Source: Pseudomonas sp. BCA17
Lineage (GTDB): Bacteria; Pseudomonadota; Gammaproteobacteria; Pseudomonadales; Pseudomonadaceae
Assembly (NCBI RefSeq): GCF_004519405.1
Contig: NZ_SGWI01000004.1
Location: 1-64,000 of the forward strand
Direction of reading: 5' to 3'
Length of the DNA stretch: 64,000 nt
The notes under the pieces are model-generated. The model worked only from the letters and a program-made list of their open reading frames with translations, ran no database searches and was not told the DNA's origin. Every line of letters begins with the position of its first letter. The stretch's first letter is position 1. Position numbers and translations under genes: made by a program. This document shows positions 16,707-24,544 of the stretch, one piece after another.

Positions 16707-18121
16707 AGACTATCTCCAAAGTGACGTATATCGGTGAGGCGGCCGGTGACGGCGGCGGCGGCGACCATCGCCGGGCTCATCAGGTGGGTGCGTGCGCCGG
16801 CCCCCTGGCGGCCTTCGAAATTGCGGTTGGTGCTGGAGGCGCAGCGGTCGCCGGGGGCCAGCACGTCGTCGTTCATGGCCAGGCACATCGAGCAGCCCGA
16901 CTGACGCCATTCGAAACCTGCCGCGATAAAAATCGCCGCCAGCCCTTCGGCTTCGGCCTGGTCGCGTACTTCAGTGGAGCCCGGCACAATCATCGCCCGC
17001 ACGTGCTCGGCCACGTGTTTGCCACGCACCACGCGGGCCGCGTCGCGCAGGTCTTCAATACGGGCGTTGGTGCAGGAACCGATAAACGCATGGCTGATCA
17101 CGATATCGCTCAACGGCATGCCGGCCTGCAGGCCCATGTAGCTGAGGGCACGGCGCATGTCCTGGCGCAAGATCGGGTCGCTGATGTCTTGCGGGTCGGG
17201 CACGCGGGCGCCGATGGGCGCGGCCTGGTCGGGGCTGGTGCCCCAGGTGACCATGGGTTCCAGCGTGCCGGCATCCAACTGCACTTCCTGATCGAACACG
17301 GCGTCGGCGTCCGAATACAGCTGGCGCCAGCTCACCAGCGCCTGTTCCCACAATTCGCCCTTGGGTGCGCGGGGTTTGTCTTTGAGGTAGGCGAAGACTT
17401 TTTCGTCCGGCGCCATGAATGCGCCGCGTGCGCCCGCCTCCACGGCCATGTTGCAGATAGTCATGCGCGCTTCGACGCTTAATGCATCGAGGGTGGAACC
17501 GCAAAACTCAATGGCGTAACCGCTGGCGCCGGAGGCGCCGATCTTGCCGATCAACGCCATGATCACATCCTTGGACGTCAGGCCCGCGCCCAACGTACCG
17601 TCGACGGTCACCCGCATGCTTTTCAGGCGTTTGTAGACCAGCGTCTGCGAGGCCAGCAGGTGCTCGATTTCAGAGGTGCCGATACCAAAGCCGAACGCGC
17701 CCAGCGCTCCGTAGGTGGTGGTATGGCTGTCACCGGCGGCAATCACCATGCCCGGCAGGATAAAGCCCTGCTCCGGCGCGATAACGTGTTCGATGCCCTG
17801 GCGCTTATCGAGAATGTCCAGCAACTCGATGCCGAAGTCCCGGCAATTTTGCGCCAGGTAAGACACTTGCCGCGCACCGCCCGCATCCGGCATCGCCGCA
17901 ATGCGCTTGGGCGTGGTGGGGTTGACGTGGTCGACCACCGCCAGCGCCGTGCCCGGGCGCCACACGGTGCGCCCGGCCTCGCGCAGACCGCTGAACGCCT
18001 GGGGGCTGGTGTATTCGTTGATCACTTGACGGTCGATATACAGCAGGACATGGCCCTGATCATCCAGGGCACACACCGTATGGGCGTCGATGTGTTTGTC
18101 GTAGAGGGTTCTGGCAGTCAT
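16703..18121 (-). CDS. Large subunit of an isopropylmalate-isomerase-type hydro-lyase (second LeuC)
   Basis: A 472-residue [4Fe-4S] dehydratase subunit. Cluster ligands are visible as Cys in FIGSCTNAR and the pair in SGCSMCLAMN. VIAAGDSHTTTYGALGAFGFGIGTSEIEHLLASQT is the typical substrate and cluster region, and ASSTNRNFEGRQG follows near the C-terminus. The ATG at 18121 has GAG in front; a TTG three codons upstream is weaker. Enzymes of this architecture include LeuC, maleate hydratase and citraconate or dimethylmalate hydratases. With dctA and a DmlR-like regulator next door, a catabolic role on a C4-C5 dicarboxylate is the better guess. No malate or tartrate dehydrogenase gene lies in the window. 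Confidence 0.85.
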   Translation of the reverse strand: MTARTLYDKHIDAHTVCALDDQGHVLLYIDRQVINEYTSPQAFSGLREAGRTVWRPGTALAVVDHVNPTTPKRIAAMPDAGGARQVSYLAQNCRDFGIELLDILDKRQGIEHVIAPEQGFILPGMVIAAGDSHTTTYGALGAFGFGIGTSEIEHLLASQTLVYKRLKSMRVTVDGTLGAGLTSKDVIMALIGKIGASGASGYAIEFCGSTLDALSVEARMTICNMAVEAGARGAFMAPDEKVFAYLKDKPRAPKGELWEQALVSWRQLYSDADAVFDQEVQLDAGTLEPMVTWGTSPDQAAPIGARVPDPQDISDPILRQDMRRALSYMGLQAGMPLSDIVISHAFIGSCTNARIEDLRDAARVVRGKHVAEHVRAMIVPGSTEVRDQAEAEGLAAIFIAAGFEWRQSGCSMCLAMNDDVLAPGDRCASSTNRNFEGRQGAGARTHLMSPAMVAAAAVTGRLTDIRHFGDSL

Positions 18122-18281
18122 TTTTCTCAAGGCTCACTCAACGGTATACGCCCATCCTACGCAGCGCCCGGGCCCCATCAATGGCAACCGGGTGATGGCT
18201 GGGAACATGTTTCGTGTTCAATCCGCGCTTGAATACGCAGGAAATTCGAACCAGAAACATTTTCTTTCATTTCCCGCTTAG

Positions 18282-18306
18282 GGATTTCCCATTCTCATCC
18301 GTCTTA
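18282..18306 (+). promoter_or_regulatory. Weak Fur-like site before fpvG
   Basis: The 272-bp gap before fpvG contains GGATTTCCCATTCTCATCC (from 18282), whose ATTCTCAT core matches one arm of Fur boxes (TGAGAAT on the other strand). The second arm is poor. Iron control is expected for this operon, but the site is weak. The rest of the gap shows no gene. Confidence 0.25.
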
Positions 18307-18393
18307 ACTTAGATACAGCCCGTCGCGTCAGCAAAAGCTACGACCGGCCTTTTCCGGGCCTCCTTTGCCCCTCCGTTCAAGACCCGCATTCAC

Positions 18394-19593
18394 ATGTCGA
18401 AGAAGTCACGCTCAAAACTCTGGTTTCTCGTACACAGCTGGCTGGCATTGCCCATCTGGTTCTTTGTGCTGATCGTCTGCGTCACCGGCACCCTGGCGGT
18501 GGTCAGCCAGGAGATCGTATGGCTGGCCAACCCGGATATCCGCGCGAGCAAACCGTCGGATGACGCCCAACTGCTGAACTTCGACCAGGTGATCGCCGCG
18601 ATCAAACAGGCCGAACCCCGGGTTATCGTGCAGTCGATCATCCGCCCGGATGAATCGCACTTCGCCCTGAGCGTCGGCCTCACCTACCCCGACGGGCGCT
18701 CGGTGGAGGCCTACGTCAACCCATATTCCGGGGCAATCCAGGGCCTCAGTCCGTCATTCGACTTCAAGCAATTCACCCGCGCCCTGCATGGCTGGTGGCT
18801 GGTGCCGTTCACCAACGGCTACAGCTGGGGCTGGTACCTGGTGTCGCTGCTCGGCCTGCCGCTGCTGGCCTCACTGGTCACCGGGCTGGTGGTGTACAAG
18901 CGTTTCTGGAAGGGTTTTCTCAAACCGACCCTGCGCATCCGCCACGGCGCGCGGATCTTCTGGGGCGACTTCCACCGCCTGAGCGGGATCTGGTCGATCT
19001 GGTTCATTGCGGTCATTTCCATCACCGGCACCTGGTTCCTGATCCAGGCGATCCTGGCTGACAACCAGATTTCCATCTCCAGCGAACCTATCGTGCCAGT
19101 GATTGCCCGCGAGAAAGTGCCGCTGTCGGCCCCCGGCGTGCCGGCGCCCATGATCACTCTGGACGACGCCATCAGGATTGCCGGCGAGCGTATCCCGGGG
19201 CTGGACGCCACCTTTGTGTTCCTGCCCAGCAATGCCTACAGCCACCTGCAGATCGGCGGGCGCGGCTGGTACCCCTTGATGTTCCAGACCGCACAGTTGA
19301 ATCCCTATAACGGTGACATCGGCGTCTCGCACCAGTTGTCCGACCGCACCGCGCTGGAGTTCGTCACCGAATCCATGCGCCCGCTGCATACCGGCGACTT
19401 CGGCGGCCTGTGGATCAAACTGATCTGGGCGTTCTTCGGCCTGGTGCTGAGCATGATGGTGTTGAGCGGCCTGCTGATCTGGACCAAACGCACGGCCCTG
19501 GCCACCCTCAATGCCCTCAGGCGCGAGGCCAAGGCCCCGCGACGATCGGCGCCCATTCGAGCGTTGCAGGCTGAAACCACGGAGGGCAACTGA
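18394..19593 (+). CDS. fpvG: Inner-membrane PepSY reductase for ferri-pyoverdine
   Basis: A 399-residue PepSY_TM protein, first gene of an eight-gene set in the same order as fpvGHJK-fpvCDEF of P. aeruginosa. There FpvG reduces Fe(III) of periplasmic ferri-pyoverdine so that iron is released and the siderophore recycled. Four membrane spans are visible: near residues 12-35, 135-165, 195-220 and 345-370. Histidines at the spans (HSWLALPIW, LHGWWLVP, DFHRLSGIW, LHTGDFGG) could bind haem or metal. The soluble part between spans three and four faces the periplasm. Its stop overlaps the next start by one base. The assignment rests on gene order and the PepSY domain. Confidence 0.82.
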   Translation: MSKKSRSKLWFLVHSWLALPIWFFVLIVCVTGTLAVVSQEIVWLANPDIRASKPSDDAQLLNFDQVIAAIKQAEPRVIVQSIIRPDESHFALSVGLTYPDGRSVEAYVNPYSGAIQGLSPSFDFKQFTRALHGWWLVPFTNGYSWGWYLVSLLGLPLLASLVTGLVVYKRFWKGFLKPTLRIRHGARIFWGDFHRLSGIWSIWFIAVISITGTWFLIQAILADNQISISSEPIVPVIAREKVPLSAPGVPAPMITLDDAIRIAGERIPGLDATFVFLPSNAYSHLQIGGRGWYPLMFQTAQLNPYNGDIGVSHQLSDRTALEFVTESMRPLHTGDFGGLWIKLIWAFFGLVLSMMVLSGLLIWTKRTALATLNALRREAKAPRRSAPIRALQAETTEGN

Positions 19594-20132
19594 TGAGCAA
19601 GACCGTCCCAGCCGCACCGCCTTCGCCACTGCGGGCCCTTTGGCTGAAATGGCGCTTCCATATCAACATTCTGCTGATCCTCGTGCCGCTGGGGTTCATG
19701 CCCCGCTACTTTTCCGAAGCGGCCCTGTTTCGCGGAGACGCCGGTATCGGCGAGCGAGTGGCCGCAGACGTGCAGGTCGGCCCCTGGAGCCTGACCCTCG
19801 CCGAATTTCGCAACGAAGGCCCGCGACCGGACCCGGCCGGCCCGATGAAACTGTTCAACGCCGCCCTGTGCGCCACGTGCATCGAGCAGGTCAAGGCCAC
19901 CTACCTGCGCATCGGCAAACCGCGCAGCCTGCGCGCCGCCGGGGTGATCTTCTTCGGCACGCCCTACCGCATGGGCGCGCTGTTGCCGGTGCCGGAACGC
20001 ACGCCGCCCGACGCCGAACTGTGGATCACCATGGAAGGCTGGGACGGCAGCATGCACCAGGGTTCCATCCCGCTGAGCCAGGCCTCGCCTGCCACCATTG
20101 CCTGGCTGAACAAGCAAGGAGTCAAACCATGA
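19593..20132 (+). CDS. fpvH: FpvH-like membrane-anchored periplasmic protein with CxxC
   Basis: A 179-residue protein with one N-terminal membrane anchor (INILLILVPLGFMP, about residues 24-37) and a periplasmic domain. A CATC motif near residue 92 (ALCATCIEQ) could form a disulfide or bind metal. By position, directly after the PepSY gene and before the small secreted protein, it corresponds to FpvH, one of the proteins reported to assist iron release from pyoverdine. It overlaps both neighbours (TGATG before, ATGA after), so it is translationally coupled. No wider family could be recognised. Confidence 0.72.
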   Translation: MSKTVPAAPPSPLRALWLKWRFHINILLILVPLGFMPRYFSEAALFRGDAGIGERVAADVQVGPWSLTLAEFRNEGPRPDPAGPMKLFNAALCATCIEQVKATYLRIGKPRSLRAAGVIFFGTPYRMGALLPVPERTPPDAELWITMEGWDGSMHQGSIPLSQASPATIAWLNKQGVKP

Positions 20133-20452
20133 TTTTGAAGCGCCTATCCCACGCAGTGCTGGTGCTCTGCGCCGGTTTCAGTAGCGTGGCCCTGGCCCAC
20201 AACCCGATGTGCGAATGCAAGGAAATCCCCGGCGAGCAGATCCAGTGCACGGGTGGTTTTTCTGACGGCAGCGGCGCCCCGGGCGTGACCCTGGACGTGA
20301 TCGGCTACGACGAAACCATCCTGCTGCCCGGCAAGCTTGGCCAGGACTCGACCCTGACCTTCAAGAAGCCCTCCGCCGAGTTCTACGTGCTGTTTGACGC
20401 CGGCCCCGGTCACGTCGTGGAAATCGACCAAGCGGACATCCAGCCACAATGA
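20129..20452 (+). CDS. fpvJ: FpvJ-like small periplasmic protein with N-terminal histidine
   Basis: A 107-residue exported protein. The signal peptide ends ...SSVALA, so cleavage would leave a mature chain beginning His-Asn-Pro-Met-Cys-Glu-Cys. An N-terminal His, a CxC pair at mature positions 5 and 7, a further Cys in IQCTGG and His in GPGHVVEID make a metal-binding role plausible. The rest looks like a compact beta-sandwich. By gene order it is FpvJ of the pyoverdine iron-release operon. The start is fixed by the ATGA overlap with the previous gene. Metal binding is inferred, not shown. Confidence 0.72.
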   Translation: MILKRLSHAVLVLCAGFSSVALAHNPMCECKEIPGEQIQCTGGFSDGSGAPGVTLDVIGYDETILLPGKLGQDSTLTFKKPSAEFYVLFDAGPGHVVEIDQADIQPQ

Positions 20453-21009
20453 GTACCACACAGGTTGTACGCCCCGCCGGGGCCGGCCACGAAACCCTTT
20501 ACGTGTTGCTGCTGTGCCTGATCATCCTCGCAGTGGCCGGCACGGTGGTGTCCCTGCATGGCGAAACCCAGGAGATTGCCGCAGTGCCCAGCCACCAGTT
20601 GGATGCCCGTCGCGACCTGAGCGCCGCCGAACAAGGCATCTACGCCGACCTGCGGGTGACCCTCGATGAAATCCAACTGCTGCAGCAAGAGCAGAACGCC
20701 CTGCCGACGCCCGAACACCTGGCCGAAGAAGGTTTTGCGCCATTTGCCCAGGACGCCAGCTCGGTCAGCCGCGGCGGTCATCGCTGGCAATTGCTTGAGC
20801 CGGCAGCCTATCTGGGCTTGAGCCAGGTGCCCGGCACCAGTGGTTCATTGTTGATGCGTGTGCACGGCGCCGAGCCGGATGTGTGGATCAACCGTCAAGC
20901 CAATCTTGCCGCCCCTACCGACCTGACCGACCCGGCCCTGATTGCCGCCGGTTGGCGGCAGGTAGTCACGCAATTCGATGCCGGCGTGACCCGCCAGCAC
21001 CGTCACTGA
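20449..21009 (+). CDS. fpvK: FpvK-like membrane-anchored periplasmic protein (DUF6162 type)
   Basis: A 186-residue protein with a single N-terminal membrane span (LYVLLLCLIILAVAGTVVSLHG, about 17-38) and a periplasmic domain of about 145 residues without cysteines. A charged helical stretch (AAEQGIYADLRVTLDEIQLLQQEQNALPTPEHLAEEGFAPFAQ) follows the anchor. Its place between fpvJ and the binding-protein gene makes it FpvK. It begins with an ATGA overlap on fpvJ and ends 19 bp before fpvC. The C-terminal RQHRH is histidine-rich. The role is probably as a scaffold for the release complex. Confidence 0.7.
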   Translation: MSTTQVVRPAGAGHETLYVLLLCLIILAVAGTVVSLHGETQEIAAVPSHQLDARRDLSAAEQGIYADLRVTLDEIQLLQQEQNALPTPEHLAEEGFAPFAQDASSVSRGGHRWQLLEPAAYLGLSQVPGTSGSLLMRVHGAEPDVWINRQANLAAPTDLTDPALIAAGWRQVVTQFDAGVTRQHRH

Positions 21010-21028
21010 ACGAGAAGACCGATTACCC

Positions 21029-21949
21029 ATGTCTATTTCATCGCCCCTGTTGCGCCTGTTGCTGGTTGGCCTGTTGAGCCTGATGCTTGCTCCATTGGCC
21101 AACGCCGAGGCAGCCAAACGTCTGCGCGTCGGCATCACCCTGCACCCTTATTACAGCTACGTGGCCAATATCGTCGGCGACAAGGCCGACGTAGTGCCGT
21201 TGATCCCGGCCGGTTTCAACCCCCACGCCTACGAGCCGCGCGCCGAAGACATCAAGCGAATCGGCACCCTGGACGTGATCGTACTCAACGGCGTCGGCCA
21301 TGACGATTTCGCCGATCGCATGATCGCCACCAGCGAGCGCCCCGACATCCCGGTGATCGAAGCCAACGCCAACGTACCGTTGCTGGCCGCCACCGGTAAC
21401 GCGGCACGTGGCGCCGGCAAGGTGGTCAACCCGCACACTTTCCTGTCGATCAGCGCGTCGATTGCCCAGGTCAACAACATCGCCCGCGAGCTGGGCAAAC
21501 TCGACCCGGACAACGCCAAGACCTACACCCAGAACGCCCGTGCCTACGGCAAACGCCTGCGCCAGATGCGTGCAGACGCGCTGGCCAAGCTGACCAGCGC
21601 GCCCAACCCGGACCTGCGCGTGGCTACGGTGCACGCGGCCTACGACTACCTGTTGCGCGAATTCGGCCTGGAAGTCACCGCCGTGGTCGAACCGGCGCAC
21701 GGCATCGAGCCCAGCCCCAGCCAGTTGAAAAAAACCATCGACGAACTGCGCGCCCTGGATGTGAAGGTGATCTTCTCGGAGATGGATTTCCCGTCCACCT
21801 ACGTCGAGACCATCCAGAGGGAATCCGGGGTGAAGCTGTACCCGCTGTCGCACATTTCCTACGGTGAATACACACCTGAAAAGTACGAAGTGGAGATGAC
21901 CGGCAACCTCAACACCGTGGTGCGGGCGATCCAGGAGTCCGGGGCATGA
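21029..21949 (+). CDS. fpvC: Periplasmic metal-binding protein FpvC of the fpvCDEF importer
   Basis: A 306-residue cluster A-I binding protein of the ZnuA/TroA family with signal peptide ending LANAEA. Likely metal ligands are His in FNPHAYEPR, His in VNPHTFLSIS, His in VHAAYDYLLREF and an acid in IFSEMDFPS. There is no His-rich loop of the zinc-specific ZnuA type. In P. aeruginosa FpvC is reported to take part in capturing iron released from pyoverdine for the FpvDE transporter. The gene has its own ribosome site (GAGAAGACC) after a 19-bp gap and overlaps the ATPase gene by ATGA. Without gene order it would be called a zinc or manganese binding protein. Confidence 0.82.
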   Translation: MSISSPLLRLLLVGLLSLMLAPLANAEAAKRLRVGITLHPYYSYVANIVGDKADVVPLIPAGFNPHAYEPRAEDIKRIGTLDVIVLNGVGHDDFADRMIATSERPDIPVIEANANVPLLAATGNAARGAGKVVNPHTFLSISASIAQVNNIARELGKLDPDNAKTYTQNARAYGKRLRQMRADALAKLTSAPNPDLRVATVHAAYDYLLREFGLEVTAVVEPAHGIEPSPSQLKKTIDELRALDVKVIFSEMDFPSTYVETIQRESGVKLYPLSHISYGEYTPEKYEVEMTGNLNTVVRAIQESGA

Positions 21950-22692
21950 CGGCGGCGGAGCAATTGAAGGTGGCCAGCATCGGCCCGACCCTCGATTTCG
22001 ACAAGGTGTCGTTGACCCTGGGCCGCACCACGATTCTTGACGGTGTGAGCTTCCAGGTGCAGCCAGGCAGCATTCATGCGTTGGTCGGCCCGAACGGCGG
22101 TGGCAAGAGTTCGCTGATCAAGACCCTGCTGGGGCAAACCCCGCACCAGGGCCAATTGCGCCTGCACTGGCCGACCACGCCCGGCACCGTCGGCTATGTG
22201 CCCCAAGCCCTGGAGTTCGACCGGGGCTTGCCGATGACCGTCGATGACTTCATGGCCGCCATGTGTCAGCGGCGTCCGGCGTTTCTCGGCCTGTCCCGGC
22301 ATTATGCCGGCGCGATAGGCGAAGCTCTGCAACGGGTGGGCATGCAGGACAAACGCAAACGGCGCATGGGCGCACTCTCCGGCGGTGAGCGCCAACGTGT
22401 GCTGCTGGCCCAAGGGCTGATCCCGGCGCCGCAATTGCTGGTGCTGGATGAACCGATGTCGGCGCTTGATGAAGCGGGTATCCAGGTATTCGAACGCCTG
22501 CTCAATGACTGGCGCCTGGCCGGTATCACGGTGTTGTGGATCGAACATGACCTTGAAGCCGTGGGCCGCCTGGCCGACCGCGTCACTGGCCTGAACCGGC
22601 GTGTGCTGTTCGACGCCTCGCCCAAAGAAGCGCTGACCCCGGATCGCCTGCTGACCCTGTTCTCCACTCACCCTCGGAGCGCGGCGCAATGA
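21946..22692 (+). CDS. fpvD: ABC importer ATPase FpvD
   Basis: A 248-residue ATPase of the metal ABC importer group. Walker A is GPNGGGKSSL near residue 45, the signature is LSGGERQRVLLAQ near 145, Walker B is LLVLDEPMSALDE near 165, and the switch His is in IEHDLEAVGRLADRV. It is expected to power FpvE with iron delivered by FpvC and FpvF. It overlaps fpvC upstream and fpvE downstream by 4 bp, so stoichiometry is set by coupled translation. Confidence 0.87.
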   Translation: MTAAEQLKVASIGPTLDFDKVSLTLGRTTILDGVSFQVQPGSIHALVGPNGGGKSSLIKTLLGQTPHQGQLRLHWPTTPGTVGYVPQALEFDRGLPMTVDDFMAAMCQRRPAFLGLSRHYAGAIGEALQRVGMQDKRKRRMGALSGGERQRVLLAQGLIPAPQLLVLDEPMSALDEAGIQVFERLLNDWRLAGITVLWIEHDLEAVGRLADRVTGLNRRVLFDASPKEALTPDRLLTLFSTHPRSAAQ

Positions 22693-23588
22693 GTTATGAA
22701 GCTTTTCGCTTGATGGTCCAGGGCTGGGCCTCTTCCGGGTATCTGCCGGAAGCGCTGGCCTACGGTTTCGTGGTCAACGCCTTGCTTGCCGGTTTGTTGA
22801 TAGGCCCGGTGTTGGGCGGCCTGGGCACGCTGGTGGTGGTCAAACGCTTTGCATTTTTCTCCGAAGCCGTCGGCCACGCCGCCCTGACGGGTGTGGCCGT
22901 GGGCATCCTGTTGGGCGAGCCCTACACCGGGCCCTACGGTGCGCTGTTCGGCTACTGCCTGTTGTTCGGCATCCTGCTCAACTACCTGCGCAACCGCACC
23001 GGCCTGGCGCCGGATACCCTGATCGGGGTGTTCCTCTCGGTGTCGCTGGCGTTGGGGGCGAGCTTGCTGCTGATCCTGGCGGGCAAGATCAACGTGCACA
23101 TTCTTGAAAACGTATTGTTCGGTTCAGTGCTGACCGTCAATGGCAATGATTTGCTGGTGCTGGCAGTGGTCGGCGCACTGGTCATGGCCCTGGCGTTGCC
23201 GTTGTACAACCGCATGATGCTGGCCAGCTTCAACCCTCAGCTGGCAGCGGTACGCGGGGTGGCGGTGAAGACCCTGGATTACCTGTTCGTGATCCTGGTG
23301 ACACTGATCACCGTGGCGGCGGTCAAGGTCATCGGCGCGATTCTGGTGGGTGCGCTGTTGGTGATTCCGGCCGCAGCGGCGCGCCTGCTGAGCCAGTCGC
23401 TCAAAGGGTTCTTCTGGGTCTCCGTGGCGATCGCCACGGTGAGCACGCTGTGCGGCATCCTGTTGCCGATCATCTTCGACCTGCCCATCCCATCCGGTGC
23501 CGCGATCATTTTGACGGCCGGCACCGCCTTTGCCTTTGCCGCCGTCGCGCGCGGCACTGTGCCCAGCCTCAAAGGGAATCTTGGATAA
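22689..23588 (+). CDS. fpvE: ABC importer membrane subunit FpvE
   Basis: A 299-residue ABC-3 permease with about eight hydrophobic segments and the family stretches FFSEAVGHAALTGVAVGILLG near residue 60 and VKVIGAILVGALLVIPAAAARLL near 215, which mark Zn/Mn/Fe importers. It forms a homodimeric channel with FpvD. The gene overlaps fpvD by 4 bp and its stop shares a base with the fpvF start (TAATG). Confidence 0.87.
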   Translation: MSYEAFRLMVQGWASSGYLPEALAYGFVVNALLAGLLIGPVLGGLGTLVVVKRFAFFSEAVGHAALTGVAVGILLGEPYTGPYGALFGYCLLFGILLNYLRNRTGLAPDTLIGVFLSVSLALGASLLLILAGKINVHILENVLFGSVLTVNGNDLLVLAVVGALVMALALPLYNRMMLASFNPQLAAVRGVAVKTLDYLFVILVTLITVAAVKVIGAILVGALLVIPAAAARLLSQSLKGFFWVSVAIATVSTLCGILLPIIFDLPIPSGAAIILTAGTAFAFAAVARGTVPSLKGNLG

Positions 23589-24544
23589 TGCACCCTGCCT
23601 TTCGTCCACTGGCCTTGGCCATCGCGTGTTTGATCAGCACCTCGGTATCGGCAGCCGTCGATGGCGTCGAGCCCAGGCACGTCAAAGTCAACCAGGGCCT
23701 CGGCCAGGCCGCCCAGACCCAGGCCCAGAAGCCGGTCAAGGTCCTGGCTTCACTGCCGATTACCTACGGTTTGGCCGACGTGCTGCTCAAAGGCTCCGAT
23801 GTGCAGCTCGAGCGCGCCGCGCCGGCCAACCTGCCCGGCTCGCGGCAAGTGTCGTATTTCACCGGCCGCGGCGCACAGGCGTTGAACGCCCTGGCCCAGG
23901 ACGCCGACGCCGCCATCGGCCTGCGCTCACTGTGGGCAGATGATCCGCTCTATCCCGTGGCGCGACGCAGCAACATCCGCATCGTCGAAATCGACGCCGC
24001 ACGTCCGGTGGACGGCGGTTTGCCAGGTATCGCCGTACAGCCTGGCGCCACCGATGGCCTGAACAGCCAGCCGTGGCAGTCGAGTAACAACATGGGGCGC
24101 ATGGCTGATGTGATGGCCGCCGACCTGAGCCGTCTGGCACCTGCCGCCAAGCCGAAAATCGACGCCAACCTCGCCGCCCTCAAGCAGCGCCTGCTCAAGC
24201 TCACCGCCGACAGCGAGGCAAGATTGGCCAAGGCGGACAACTTGAGCGTGTTCAGCCTGAGCGATCACTTCGGATATCTGGTCAGCAGCCTGAACCTGGA
24301 AGCACTCGGCACCGATGCACGGCCTGATACAGAGTGGACGCCCGAAGCCTTGCAGCAATTAAGTGCCAGCTTGAAGGACGGCGATGTGGCTGTCGTGCTG
24401 CATCACCGCCAGCCCAGTGACGCAGTGAAAGCAGCAGTGATGGCAGGGGGTGCGCAGCTGCTGGTATTGAACGTTGATGGCACAGACCCGGTGGCGGAGT
24501 TGGAAACCAATGTGGATCAGGTGATCAAGACGCTGACCCCATGA
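23588..24544 (+). CDS. fpvF: Second, divergent periplasmic binding protein FpvF
   Basis: A 318-residue exported protein (signal peptide to about VSAAVDG) with the ZnuA/TroA fold but without most ligands: the NPH positions read SSNNMGRMADVM, while a His is kept in LSDHFGYLVSS. VLHHRQPSD near the end offers other histidines. In P. aeruginosa two binding proteins, FpvC and FpvF, belong to this operon and are reported to act together, so FpvF may bind pyoverdine or partner FpvC rather than metal alone. The ATG at 23588 overlaps the permease stop. Its end overlaps the convergent regulator gene by 20 bp. Confidence 0.78.
   Translation: MHPAFRPLALAIACLISTSVSAAVDGVEPRHVKVNQGLGQAAQTQAQKPVKVLASLPITYGLADVLLKGSDVQLERAAPANLPGSRQVSYFTGRGAQALNALAQDADAAIGLRSLWADDPLYPVARRSNIRIVEIDAARPVDGGLPGIAVQPGATDGLNSQPWQSSNNMGRMADVMAADLSRLAPAAKPKIDANLAALKQRLLKLTADSEARLAKADNLSVFSLSDHFGYLVSSLNLEALGTDARPDTEWTPEALQQLSASLKDGDVAVVLHHRQPSDAVKAAVMAGGAQLLVLNVDGTDPVAELETNVDQVIKTLTP

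Noticed and set aside
16092..18121. Housekeeping leuCD for leucine synthesis
   Set aside because: There is no leuB after leuD and the pair lies beside dctA and a DmlR-like regulator, so a paralogue is more likely. It is kept open in the feature notes.
18394..24544. A new zinc or manganese importer with accessory proteins
   Set aside because: This was my first reading, but the eight genes match the order and families of the known fpvGHJK-CDEF set.
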